Shown here: in pieces, positions 11,252 through 21,909 of the stretch
Numbering within the stretch: the first letter of the stretch is position 1
How the letters are laid out: every line of letters starts with the position of its first letter
From: Hermatobates lingyangjiaoensis
Lineage: Eukaryota > Arthropoda > Insecta > Hemiptera > Hermatobatidae
Reading direction: 5' to 3'
NCBI GenBank assembly: GCA_026182355.1
Contig: JAPFBL010000589.1
Location: 96,768-160,767 of the forward strand
DNA length: 64,000 bases
Notes under the pieces: generated by a model
Told to the model about the DNA's origin: nothing
What the model saw: the letters and a program-made list of their open reading frames with translations, nothing else
Databases searched by the model: none
Program-made: the position numbers and the translations under genes

Positions 11252-12300
11252 AAATATACCAACATTCCTCAATAGACCGTAAAATAAAAATCAAATTCCA
11301 ATCAATGATGTTGAGTATGTCTTCTTGTTTTTTAGTATGACATTGCACAATTATTATAATTATTTATTACATTTGACGTACGACGTAAAACTACGTTGTA
11401 TGGTTTTCAGTGTCTTCCCATCGTTTTTATAACTTTTAGAAAACTGAGTTTCGTAGAATCTTCATCTTTAAGAAGCAACATTAAAATATAACAATACACG
11501 GAGGTTATATAGTGAGGCTCAGGGTGTACGCACTGTTAGTTGCAGCTTGTGAGGATTCCTCCTTGACTAAGAATTTAGTCAACAACATAAACAGTATTTT
11601 GTGTTAAGGGTTGTTAAGAATCTTAACAACACAATTTCAAAAAAACATAAACAGTATTTTGAAATACTGTTGTTTAACTGAATTTCAAGTAATGTTTGGA
11701 AGGTTATATGGTTAAGTGATGTTCAAGTTTCATACTTCTGTCTATGACAAATATTTTAAGTAAAAACCAAAACATTAGCATTTGAGGGTTTTTCTTGAGC
11801 CTAGAATACTGGCAAAAACCCGATTAATAGGTACTTCTATATTTATACTACTTATATAATAATATTAATTTCAGTATTAATTAATATTATACAAGCAGAG
11901 GTGTAATCTTTCATTAGCAGAGACCATTTCATTTCTGTGAGATCGTATATAAATGTCTAGTGCGGGTTACGCCGAATGGGACCATTATTGGGAATTAGAG
12001 TGAGTGGCCAGGCATCATATCAGATTTCCTCTTATCTGCCTTTATGGTTGACCGGTAACATTTATTCTGCTTTATGCAGGACTTGTTTAGACAAGTCGGC
12101 TACTAAAACTCACTGAGTTAATTATCCATTTTATTCCTTTTGTAATTTTTTGCATCCTTTATATATATCTTTATTTTTTTTATTTGTTTTACAACTTCTT
12201 GACTTTTTCAATTTGATTATTTTTTCTCTATTTTAAGGATTTTATTGGATTTAAAATAAATTCCTTAACTAAAATTTACGATATTAAAACTATAATATAC
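11252..12300. other. Unassigned, with a family A remnant
   Basis: Near 11735-11800 a hairpin (ATTTT..AAAAC) followed by CAAAACATTAGC is a degraded family A motif. A block AACATAAACAGTATTTTG occurs twice, near 11583 and 11643. No gene seen. Confidence 0.4.
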
Positions 12301-12304
12301 CGTC

Positions 12305-12920
12305 TTACCTCGTACACAGCTGCTGAAGCTCTCGGACCCGTTTCGGGTGTCACCCATCTTCAACAAGAATGATCTAAGGAGTCCTACCTTTCTGATTATA
12401 TAACCTACCTACTTTCCCAATGCTGCCTGGATTTTATTATTTAATTATTTTAACTCTATTTTATTTTTATTTAAGCTACTATTGTTTAGGCTAATTCTTT
12501 TTCTATTATTTTCGTCATTATCAAGTCTGTCAAGTCGTCGCTTCATTTTCCTTAACGGTTTAAATTATATCTTTGATTTAAATTTTTTGATTATCAAAAA
12601 ATCAAAATTATCAATATCACATTATCAAAAAAATATTTTGATTATTTTGATTATCTTTGATTAAATATAAATTGATTTAAATTATATCGCTTTGATGATT
12701 TACTTGTTCATTTATTAGATTACCCGATTCTTTATGTTTAAATATCTCTAATTCTTCAGATACGTTTAGTCTTTTTTCTTTCTGTCTTGTAAAATCTAGG
12801 CAGCATTGGGAAAGTAGGTAGGTTATATAATCAGTAAGGTAGGACTCCTTAGATCATTTCTTGTTGAAGATGGGTGACACCCGAAACCGGTCCGAGAGCT
12901 ACAGCAGCAGTGTACCAGGT
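12305..12920. mobile_element. PLE-type fold-back with 12.3/12.9 kb arms
   Basis: Arms of about 115 bp at about 12305-12420 and 12800-12920 are inverted copies (GGCAGCATTGGGAAAGTAGG on the right). Each carries a hammerhead-like block: UUGAAGA, extra U, stem II GGGU/ACCC, GAA, palindrome ACCGGU, C. The left arm's palindrome is broken (ACGGGT). C3 is U while G8 is intact, giving a possible U-G wobble. The AT-rich loop of about 370 bp has no ORF of note. Confidence 0.6.
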
Positions 12921-13091
12921 AAAACGGTATATTATATTTCTAATATTAATAATACTAACCTCTGTGGTAATGATGAAATTCATGAATTTAAAATTTACAA
13001 GTTTTAAACTGTTTGTGATGTTTGTATGGGTTGTTGACGATATTCTTACTGCCCTCTTGTGACTCAGGTTTCATCAACTCATATCCATTCA

Positions 13092-13708
13092 CAGTGGATG
13101 GGAGTGCGGTAGGGGCGGCATATGCCAGGGGGCGGCACATGCCAGGGAGTGGCACATGCCAGGGGGCGGCGCGTGCCAGGGGGCGGCATTTTGAGGGGGT
13201 AAAAATAAAAAATAGAGAAAATTAAAATAATAAAGAGCTAACAAAAATTTTGAAATTCTATACCAAAAGATTCTATTGTTTTTTGTTTTATTTGCACAAT
13301 ACTGTTTTTAAACGAATTTTCAGTTGTAATATTTGCAAATTAAAAATAAATTTGTTTTAAAATTTTCAAAACTAGTTTTTTTTTGATGTGGTTGAAAATT
13401 CATTATATTTGTTTGCACAGTAAGTTAATTTAATTTAAACAATTTTTTTATGATTTGAACTGTACGTTTTTGTTTTGAAAAATCTTTGGTTTTCTTTGAT
13501 GACGACTGAACATGTATAGGAGTATTGTAATAAGATGAAAGTTTGGAACTAATAACAGCAGTCTAAAATTAGATCCTCGATTGTAATTCTATGAAAATAA
13601 ATATTTTCATCACTTTCTGAAGTTTTGAAGGTTAAGGTGTGAGCCGGGTGGGGGGGGGGGGGGATCTTACGACCTCCTCGGGTGGCAAAAAGACTTGCTG
13701 TGCCATTG
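13092..13708. mobile_element. hAT non-autonomous element
   Basis: Bounded by CAGTGGATGG and GTGCCATTG with the exact 8-bp duplication TCCATTCA on both sides (13084-13091 and 13709-13716). Contains a GC-rich tandem repeat near its left end and a 14-G run near 13651. No transposase frame. Confidence 0.8.
13112..13188. repeat. GC-rich 19-bp tandem repeat
   Basis: Four copies of a unit like CATGCCAGGGGGCGGCA, strikingly GC-rich for this window. It lies just inside the left end of the hAT element. Confidence 0.85.
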
Positions 13709-13989
13709 TCCATTCACAGGATAAGCTTTACTGGTCAGAGCCGAATAGCAGAATGTTTTAAGTTTGTCTAGTTCTTTGTCAAGGCGGTCCAGTTGTATTT
13801 TAATTTTTATTATTGTTTTAAATTATATAATTTTAGTGATTAGCATATAATTGATAATAATATTTATTGTATTGATTTAAAACAATAATAGATGAATGGC
13901 CAGATCTGATAATGACAATCCAGATTAACGAAGAATAAAATCAGACATATAATAAGTAAAATAAAACCCAAAATTTTAATAAGAAATTT

Positions 13990-14215
13990 ATTAAACAATT
14001 ACAACAAAAGAACACGTAGAAACAAGACAACTCAATTCAATATTTCGATCTCATCGTCATTAGGAGGAGAAGAAGAAGAGGAGGAATTCTATTCGGCTGG
14101 AGAACAATAACAATCAGCCTAAAAAACTCCTCCTCTTAGTCTTCTTCCCTTGATGAAGGACGAGAGGTCGAAATATTGTTATGAGTTGTCTGCTGTTTCT
14201 ACTTGTTGTTTTCCT
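13990..14215. mobile_element. PLE-type fold-back, family K
   Basis: Inverted arms with AACTCAATTCAATATTTCGA on the left and its counterpart on the right. The left motif (minus) reads CUAAUGA, hairpin, GAA, AUAU, U. The right motif (plus) reads UUGAUGA, hairpin GAC/GUC, GAA, AUAU, U. The element appears to interrupt a segment that is otherwise shared with 56.5 kb. Confidence 0.6.
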
Positions 14216-14304
14216 GTAATCATTTGAGATGTTGTTTCAACGGTTTTTTCATGTTTTGATTTAATAAGATATTTAGGCATATATTGACATTATTTGTTTT
14301 ACAG

Positions 14305-14396
14305 GTATTCAAACCCAGGATTATTTCACTATGATTAATCCTAATTGATGATGCACTAGGTGCAAAATCGGTCGGATGCTTACAACGATACACAAG
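14305..14396 (+). pseudogene. Exon-like duplicated segment
   Basis: A pyrimidine-rich stretch ending ACAG precedes it and GTATGA follows it, as in an intron-bounded exon. It matches the segment at 56605-56679 (GGTATT..ACCCAG..., CGGTCGGA.., ..GGTATGA). The frame contains stops here, so if it was ever an exon this copy is dead. Confidence 0.3.
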
Positions 14397-14429
14397 GTAT
14401 GACGAATTTATATGATATATGATGTTCAC

Positions 14430-14687
14430 CAACCTCTGTGATACTAATCAGAGGTACCAACCTCTGTAATGTTTATGATCAAAAAAACAAAGATACAAAT
14501 CGAAGGTAATTGGGGTTGGTACTCGTATTTGTTGTGCATGCGAATCTATGCTTGTACATCTTGAGTTATTAAAAGTATGTTACATAGGCAGTATGACTTG
14601 GTTCTGTTAGGAGTCTGTCTGTAACGATTTCACAATTTGTCGATCTCCTTCAGAGAACAGTGAGTGGCTCACAGCTCTCTGTGTTGT

Positions 14688-14718
<31 letters not shown>

Positions 14719-15300
14719 CTATATTTCTATACCTATACCTATAAATACCTATATCTTTCTTTCATTTATTCTATACAGTTAACCATCGCAAGTTCGCGGT
14801 TTAGTTTTCACAAGTTCAGTGTTTCACGGAGTCCTGAAATGTTCAATTAAAAATTAAAAAATTATTCAACTGTAATTACAGTAAATAATAAAAAAAAATA
14901 CAACTCATAATGAAAAAGTATAGTAGTTAGTATTAGAGAAGAAAATATACAGGATTCTTCTTGTACGATCGAAAAAGATATCAAACAACTAGTGACTTGC
15001 TGGGTCAAAATATATTCTATTAGCATTAAATTAAAGGTTAAGAAAAGCTGTTCAAAATATTCAATAAGGACTAAAAATTAATGAAAAATATTAAAACATA
15101 ATCAATTGTAACAAGAGAATAATGAAAATATAAAAAAATAGAAGTAAAAAAATACAACTTTTTCATCTATAAATTAAAATAAAGGATAGTTACGAATTGT
15201 ATTTTATTTATATGCATTTCAGTGACAGTTCAGTGTCACGTGTTCATTCAGACTACAGTTGCTGTTAAAATCCACAGACTCTTTTTCTTTGTAAAATAAT
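14430..15300. other. Unassigned, with (TA)n at about 14692
   Basis: AT-rich sequence around a TA microsatellite. No gene or family motif identified. Confidence 0.5.
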
Positions 15301-15309
15301 TTGTAATGT

Positions 15310-15470
15310 AATACTTAGTTTTTCTGTTTCAAAATTTATACTTCTGCCTATGAAAAAGGTTTTAAATAAAAACCGAAACGTTGGCAATGAGAGTTTACTT
15401 TGAACCTGAAGAACTGACCGAGTCCCGATAAAATTTATATATTTATATATATTATATATATATATATATA
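15310..15470 (+). mobile_element. Family A half-element
   Basis: Hairpin GGTTTT/AAAACC, GAA, palindrome ACGT, U, GGC, then the trailer GAACCTGAAGAACTGACCGA and a (TA)n tract. The upstream core reads CTATGAAAAA, outside the hammerhead consensus. Confidence 0.5.
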
Positions 15471-15479
15471 TTATAAGTA

Positions 15480-16400
15480 CCAATTAAATATTTCTCTACA
15501 TTAAAAACAAATAAATATATCATTACGAAATAGGCAGTTGTATCATAATTGAAAGAATTTTATTTCAAATTTTGGACGGGCTGTTTGAAAATAAAATAAA
15601 ATATCTCTTATACACTAACACTATCAATTACGTTATAGGAATAGTTGAACGTGGTTGGTAACTTTCCTTCCCCCTTATACTTGGGTCATATGCGCAACTT
15701 TACACTTGTGATAATTACAAATAAGGATATAGTTTGTGGATTTGTATTCGCAAAGTTTTCATACAGAAGTTAGATGTAGGAAAAGGTTGTGAAAGAGCAG
15801 TTATGAAAATTTCAACGAAGTAATAATCTGACTAACATTTCGGGGCTTGTAGGGGGAGGGAGATGTGACCTTTGGTAGTGACAGTGCGATAAAGGTTTAT
15901 CTGTGATAACACAGGCTGTCTCCTGAGGGTGATTACGCGAGAGAAGGTCTTGTGTGTGTGGGGGGGGGGGGGGGGGGAGCAATGTCACGCTGAATCAAAT
16001 CATGAATCACTGCTGCGTCGAAACAACAGTTTTTAATTTAAAAAGAAATTCTAGTGTGCCAGAATACGCCAGGACTTTCAACTACTTGATTACAAACTCG
16101 CTCTGTCCCCAGCTTCTCACTCTGACCAAATAATAAATCACGCAAAGCGTGTTCGCGAATTCTCTAATCACCTAGAAAGCAGAATTATCAAACTTCGTTT
16201 ACAAATATGACTTGAAAGAATTAAAATTCTCGGACTCTAATGTATTTTTAACAAATATATATTTATTTAAAAATTCATTTTTTAATGGTTTTACAAGCAT
16301 AATCATAATATAAAATGTAATTAAAATCAAAGAATGTTTTTTTTATAAATGTTTTTCCTTATAACAGTAATACGTAAAACGTACTAGTATTAATGTACAA
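15480..16400. other. Unassigned, with a G-run at about 15960
   Basis: Contains GTGTGTGTGG followed by an 18-base G run. No gene recognised. Confidence 0.5.
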
Positions 16401-16404
16401 ACAA

Positions 16405-16640
16405 CAATAATAAATCAGAAAAAAGACTAAGACATTCAACCGTAACTAAGCGATCTTACTTAGAACCAAAGCTCAAAGATTGAGTCTTTTAGACCCTGAC
16501 AAAGATTGAGATTTGACTCTGATGAAGATTGAGATTTGACTCTGATGAAGATTGAGATTTGACTCTGATGAAGGCTGCTTGTTACGGTTGAAAGAACTTA
16601 ACCTTTTTTCTGATTTATTGTAGTTTGGACGTTGATTTTT
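16405..16640. mobile_element. Family G fold-back with amplified core
   Basis: Left arm minus and right arm plus of family G. Between them 16492-16560 holds three 23-bp copies of GACTCTGATGAAGATTGAG plus ATTT, followed by a fourth start of the unit that leads into an ordinary hairpin and GAA. The palindrome is damaged (AGAACT). The repeated unit contains stem I plus the CUGAUGA core. Confidence 0.65.
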
Positions 16641-16644
16641 ATTT

Positions 16645-17850
16645 CATGTGTTTATTGTGAAATTTTGGCATCTATAATAATGTATACACTTTAGCTATTT
16701 ATCTCCATTTCTACGACTAGCATGAAACAAATTCGTCAACCGCACCATAGAAATACTCTTCTCACTCTAATCTATAGAATACACATAGTATATCTTTTAA
16801 AGAGTTGAAACCTGGGTTTTGGGGTTTAGGAGTATTACGACTAACATAGACTCCTAGTATTACTACAATATTTCTTGAAGTCACTAAAGTTTGAATGGTA
16901 AAAAACATACTTTTTTTTAAAAAAGAATGAAGAAAATACTCAACAAATAATTTTATTTTCTTTGGTTAAGTGAAATTTTAATATAGTTGTTCACTAATTT
17001 TCAACCCAACGATTAAACCCATTTTCAATAACACGATTCTCAAATATTTAATGTGTTTAGAACAGTATTGTAACATCTCAGCCAATATTACTCACCCGTA
17101 GTAAAATAGTAAGGAGTTATAAACAAGAAACTAAATTTGGTTGTAATATAGTGCAAAATTAGTAAAGTTTAAAATTGTGACTGGATAAAAAAAACATTTT
17201 AGTTTACTTTTAGTGTGTCATTGAAATTTCTGTTATAACATTGAATGAAAACTTAATTTATTTTTCATAAAATAATAGTTAATACTTAATGATGAAGAAT
17301 TCTAGGTGTGATGAGTTAGTAGCCTTTGATAGTGTTGATGACCTGATGATAGAATCTCTTATAACCTCGTGATGATTGATGCAGTAGGTAGTATCTCTGT
17401 CGAGACCGTCTTTAAGGCATGATGATAAGCAGGCGGTTTGAACCCTGATGACGATCAAAAACTCTGAAAGGATCCTGCTCTGATAAAGTTAGATAAGAAA
17501 AAATGTACGACTCCCGCTGTGAAATGAACCCCTCTCAGGTTCATCGACTTTCCTTAGATCACTTGACTTTTCAACGATCATTGAACACAATTGATTTCAT
17601 GTTTAATAACAGAGAATTGTGCTATTTAATTGCTCTAAATACTTACTGACAAGTTAAACGGAGTGTTGAGTAGGAAAATTTATTAAAGTACGATTTAAAT
17701 AATTCAAATATTTTAAAATTGTTGATCAAAAGAAATAATCTCATTAGCATTTAGCGTACTATAGAAGGTAAAATATGTACACTTTTTTTTTATTGTTTAA
17801 ACCGATCCCCTAGCGGGTAATAACGACAGCCGTTCACCGGCTTTTTGTTT
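16645..17850. other. No gene seen
   Basis: AT-rich. A GATGA-rich patch near 17290-17470 resembles fold-back arms loosely, but no complete motif is present. Confidence 0.4.
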
Positions 17851-17854
17851 GATC

Positions 17855-18103
17855 GGTGATTCTATGACTCTAGATTGGGAGTCCTAAGTTTTGCCTCTAA
17901 CTTATGTGCATTTGGAGTAGAGATCTTTAACGTGTACCTGACATGGTACAGGCTCAGGACCGACGGCTTAACGTCCTATCCGAGGGACGACGTACTCAGA
18001 TTTATTCACCTCCCGCGAGAATAAATCGAGCACCAGGTGGGGATCGAACCCCAGACTACCATCCCAAAGGCAAGTACGTTAACCACTGAGCTAACCTGGC
18101 CTC
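17855..18103 (-). mobile_element. tRNA-headed SINE
   Basis: Minus strand: head with TTAGCTCAGTGGTTAACG and box B GGGGTTCGATCCCC (a good pol III B box), body GGGAGGTGAATAAATCTGAG, GTTAAGCCGTCGGTCCTGAG, GTACACGTTAAAGATCTCTA. It is the best preserved head in the window. Confidence 0.8.
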
Positions 18104-18649
18104 TAAATGTTTGCCCTTACTAAATTCTATAATAAATTCACTAAGTATTTAGTATATTCTACTGCATAAGTAAAAATGTTGCTATTTAGATAAACAAAAC
18201 TCATGTTTATCTTTTGTTTGGAAATACCCAAATGTCCACATAACGTACTTCTATATTTCTATTTTGTCTTAGAGTTGTCAAATGGCTATTATTTATTGAT
18301 TTTCACGCATTTTAGTAGGGATCTCCTCAATTTGGAAATGCGTTTAAAATAGTTAAATCAAATAAAGATTTGCAGCAAGAGAATAACATTGCTGCGTATT
18401 AACCATTAGTAGTAATATCATTCTGCTCTCTGATTGGCAATATACTCTTCATTTTTCGATAAATATATTGATAGAGGTGGTCACTTCAGTTTGTACAAAA
18501 ATAATCCACAGTATACTATACAATGTAATAATTAAGTATATAATTGTACTAAGTATACAATATAAATTATTATTGTACTTATTGTACTGTACAAATAAAC
18601 TTAAAATACCATGTAGAAGAATCACAATAAACACATGATGCAATCAATG

Positions 18650-18835
18650 AAGTATAAACCACGAGGCAAAAGGAAAACAATAGAAATAAATACTCTAAGG
18701 CCTTTCACTTTATGCCATCAGAGTGTAAACAAAGTAGCAACCCAGTTTTTACTTTCTTTGCTCTCTGGTGACATAAAGTGAAAAGGCCTCAGAGCATTTA
18801 TTTCTATTGTTTTCCTATTTCTTTGCGGTTTAGAA
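18650..18835. mobile_element. Fold-back, family O
   Basis: Two inverted arms of about 90 bp sharing GGAAAACAATAGAAATAAAT at their outer ends. The inner parts carry a hammerhead-like block in each arm. Confidence 0.65.
18760..18795 (+). ncRNA. Hammerhead-like motif, divergent (family O)
   Basis: Stem I GCTCT/AGAGC (five pairs), core CTGGTGA (A6 to G), weak stem II CA/TG, AAA, palindrome AGGCCT, site base C. The opposite arm reads CTGATGG. Together they suggest a CUGAUGA ancestor. Probably inactive. Confidence 0.4.
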
Positions 18836-18839
18836 TATC

Positions 18840-19740
18840 ATATTTGTTCTAATACATATTTTATATACAGCCTAAATGTATTTAGTATAAAATATATGGT
18901 TACTTAGTATATTACATAGACATGTTAAATTTATATACATGTGTGCATCCTAAGCCTTCTATTGATTTATGCTTATTATAATATACTGGTATACATAATA
19001 TACTGTTTAAGTATACTAAAATCCACGAAGTCCACTATACACATATATTTTTGTTTTACGTATGTGAACTGTATAGTATATATTCTTATAACAGATGTAG
19101 AATAAAGTTATATTGATTATTTTATTGTTTTGGAAATGTTGAAAACCTGTTATTAAGAAAATGAGCCATTTTGTTTGAGTGCTGATTTTAATTAAGCCTT
19201 TAATGTTTGGACAAGAGTACATCTGTAATAACCTTCTAACGAAAAAGAAACATATTACTTCTTTTCACACAAATAAATGTAGGCTTAATACCACGCGTGT
19301 TTTTAATTTCCCAGGGTTTGCAATTTGTTTTTCTTAACGCTTAAGAATCAATAAGAGGAAAAAAGAGGGTGAGAGAGAGAATATTCAAATTGGAATGAGT
19401 GACGTTACATTTTTAAAAGCTTTGATGTTTCACTAATGTATGTCAAAAGCAAAATCTCTGTGTAAACTCTATTCTGATACTACTTTTAACCGTTTATTTA
19501 TCAACATTTATGCCCTTTGAATGCATAATATTAATAATTTTGTTTGCTTATATATGAGATTTTTTCCATTTAAAATAATAGAACCTACATCAGAGCTACC
19601 TGTGCGAGATTCAAATATTGCCAATGTATTCAAAGTACATTACATCTGGAACAAATTCAATTCCACAACAACAGGAGAATTCGTTATTAATTGAAAATGA
19701 TCACAGAAGAATAATTCAAACTATAATTTCTTAATATGAA
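18840..19740. other. No gene seen
   Basis: AT-rich sequence; no motif or repeat family recognised. Confidence 0.5.
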
Positions 19741-19771
19741 ACGAAATAGTGAACTTTAATAAGTGGTGTAC

Positions 19772-19774
<3 letters not shown>

Positions 19775-19807
<33 letters not shown>

Positions 19808-19870
19808 TTCTTCTATATATATATATATATATATTATATATTATATATATATATATATATTATATTTCCT

Positions 19871-19910
<40 letters not shown>

Positions 19911-19965
19911 TATATATATATATATATATATAAGTACATATATATATCAATATAAATAATATATA
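19775..19965. repeat. Compound (TA)n array
   Basis: About 190 bp of TA repeats broken by TTTCTTC and TTTCCTTTC interruptions spaced about 60 bp apart, which suggests an internal duplication. Confidence 0.9.
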
Positions 19966-19994
19966 TAATAATAATTCATTATTTACAAAGAAAA

Positions 19995-20045
19995 GGAACA
20001 AAAAATCTGGAATTACCTGCAATAAACTTTACTATAAGTAAACAT
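19995..20045 (-). repeat. Q repeat, 3' end fragment
   Basis: AAAAAATCTGGAATTACCTG followed by AACTTTACTATAAGTAAAC matches the Q terminus; the rest is absent. Confidence 0.45.
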
Positions 20046-20404
20046 ACTATAGATACCGACGACAATAAATTGAGTTTTCATATTATTTTACCGTATATAA
20101 CGTGTTTTAAAATTAATCAAGAGTCCAAATTTCTATATTTCATTGCAGAAACTATTTTTTTATTGTTTTCCAAATCTGATCGTCTTTTTGTTTGTTACTT
20201 CTGCTAGTTCTATAATAATCCCAAAATGTGAACACACTATGGTTAGTAGTTTAGGAGGAAAATAAATTGTCTAACATCATATTTTGAACAAAATGTGACC
20301 TTTTTACAAAATATAATGCTCTCCAAAAAAAAATGGTACTTTCAGACTATACAACAGAAATGTTTTATCTGAAATATAAATTTGGTTCATCAAATATTCT
20401 AGCC

Positions 20405-20969
20405 AAGTGGTCGGCAACCTTTAACACCAAAAGAGCCATTTGAACCTGGTTTGTATAAAAAAAAAACCTCTGAGAGCCGCAAATACTTTTTGACAACTAA
20501 AATAGAGAAATACGCATTTATTGCTTATGATATCCACAAAGTGCTACAGAGAAAATTAAATTTCATTTCTAATGAACACATTTTGAACATTCTGAGTTCT
20601 TAATAATAAGAATAAAAATAATAAGAATGGCTAAATGTCTCTGATATTTTTCGTTTCTTAGGTTTCTTCATATCTGGCCTTGTTGGGGTTGAAAGTTGAG
20701 ATGGCGTTTGGGCGGGAATACCGGCTTTCACGTGTATGACGTTTATTTTCAGCTACAAAAACCAAGAAAATATACTTTTTTTTTTAAATATTTTAACATT
20801 TAATATTTCAAGATCGCATAAAGATCTTCCAATTTAGAACTAAAACACTAAAAAAATAACGAACATAAATAAAATACACATAAATACTTTTTTAGAGTAA
20901 TTTATTTTTCCAAGCCATATGGATGATACAGCCGCATGCGACTCCGGAGCTGCAGGTTGCCGACTCCTG
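20405..20969. mobile_element. hAT non-autonomous element
   Basis: 565 bp bounded by AAGTGGTCGGCAACCT and AGGTTGCCGACTCCTG, flanked by the exact 8-bp duplication TTCTAGCC (20397-20404 and 20970-20977). The terminal repeats are of the common hAT form ending GTCGGCAACCT. No transposase frame remains. Confidence 0.92.
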
Positions 20970-20979
20970 TTCTAGCCTA

Positions 20980-21685
20980 TAGTTGTCTCACAAACTATTA
21001 AATGAACACCAGTTCACACAAACAAGCTGTCAAAAAAAACTGCCAAAAAAGGAATTTTTGGGTCCTCAAAACATGAACATCCATCCAAATTTAGGGGCCT
21101 ATTTTTTTCATGAATACTATATGTATTTCAGAGTTATAGCTAAGTAAAAAAGTATTGTTCTAAATCTAATAGTTTTTTTCTGGAGAATGTTACGACTACA
21201 TAAACTTGATATTACTGAATTATTTTACGCGCCATAAACTCTTATACACACCTTCTTCAGACGGAGAAGCATATACTTGTTTCCAATACATCGCTTTTTC
21301 CCTTCATTCCACAGAAGTTCTCTCCCTAATTTATTAGTTTAATTTAACCGTTTAATAATGATTAAATTGAACTAAACACCTTATCATGCTAGAAGAGGAT
21401 TCGTATTATGGAAGGGAAGAATAGTTGAGTGAAAAATCCCATATTTGCCAAAGTGTGTTCTTCTTTTTCAGATTACTATAAATTCAACTTCTCCACTATT
21501 TTTTTGCATGTCTTAATTATCATCAAAATTAAAATTTTGAAAAAGTTCAAACCAAAAATTTTAGACTGTAATTGTGTTTTTTTAATTTATTTTCGTTTTT
21601 TTCTTACTGGACATTACTCGTATATTTAGAATCGTTTTTTCAACGTAAAAGTGTATACATGTGTAAAAAGATTTCACATAAACAT
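20980..21685. other. No gene seen
   Basis: AT-rich; no supported feature. Confidence 0.5.
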
Positions 21686-21733
21686 GTGTAATGGCAGTCA
21701 ATGATCAAATTACAATATGAAATGGGAAAACAA

Positions 21734-21776
21734 GACTAAGATCTTTCAACCGTAGCAAGCGGTCTTCGTCAGAGTT
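21734..21776 (-). ncRNA. Hammerhead-like motif (family G)
   Basis: Minus strand: CUGACGA, extra A, stem II GACCG/CGGUU, GAA, palindrome AGAUCU, site base U, then AGUC for stem I (three of four pairs with AACU). Confidence 0.55.
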
Positions 21777-21822
21777 TAAAACCCAACTGAGTTCAGTCAT
21801 GTTCATACTCGGTTGGGTTTTT

Positions 21823-21865
21823 GACTCTGACGAAGACCGCTTGTTACGGTTGAAAGATCTTAATC
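21823..21865 (+). ncRNA. Hammerhead-like motif (family G)
   Basis: GACT 21823-21826, core CTGACGA 21827-21833, extra A, stem II GACCG/CGGTT, GAA 21852-21854, palindrome AGATCT 21855-21860, site base T 21861. Stem I return AATC has drifted from the AGTC of other copies. Confidence 0.5.
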
Positions 21866-21909
21866 TTGTTTTCCCATTTCATATTGTGGTTTGATCATCG
21901 AATTGTACA

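Larger units (their letters stand above)
21690..21905. mobile_element. PLE-type fold-back, family G
   Basis: Two inverted arms beginning and ending with AATGATCAAATTACAATATG and its mirror, joined by a short CAACTGAGTTCAGTC centre. Each arm carries a nearly complete hammerhead-like motif. It is about 215 bp long and has no coding capacity. Confidence 0.75.

Noticed and set aside
12980..13062. VVDDIL-containing frame as a possible RT palm
   Set aside because: The YxDD-like match is short, lacks hydrophobic and flanking RT motifs, and has no partner in the window.
17440..17490. CCTGATGACGATCAAAAACTCTGAAAGG as a ribozyme
   Set aside because: The core matches by chance: the hairpin is weak and GAA is followed by AGGATCC, not a palindrome plus stem I.
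19749..19955. Frames rich in YIYIYI
   Set aside because: Translations of TA microsatellites; the same applies near 37050, 44519 and 61000.
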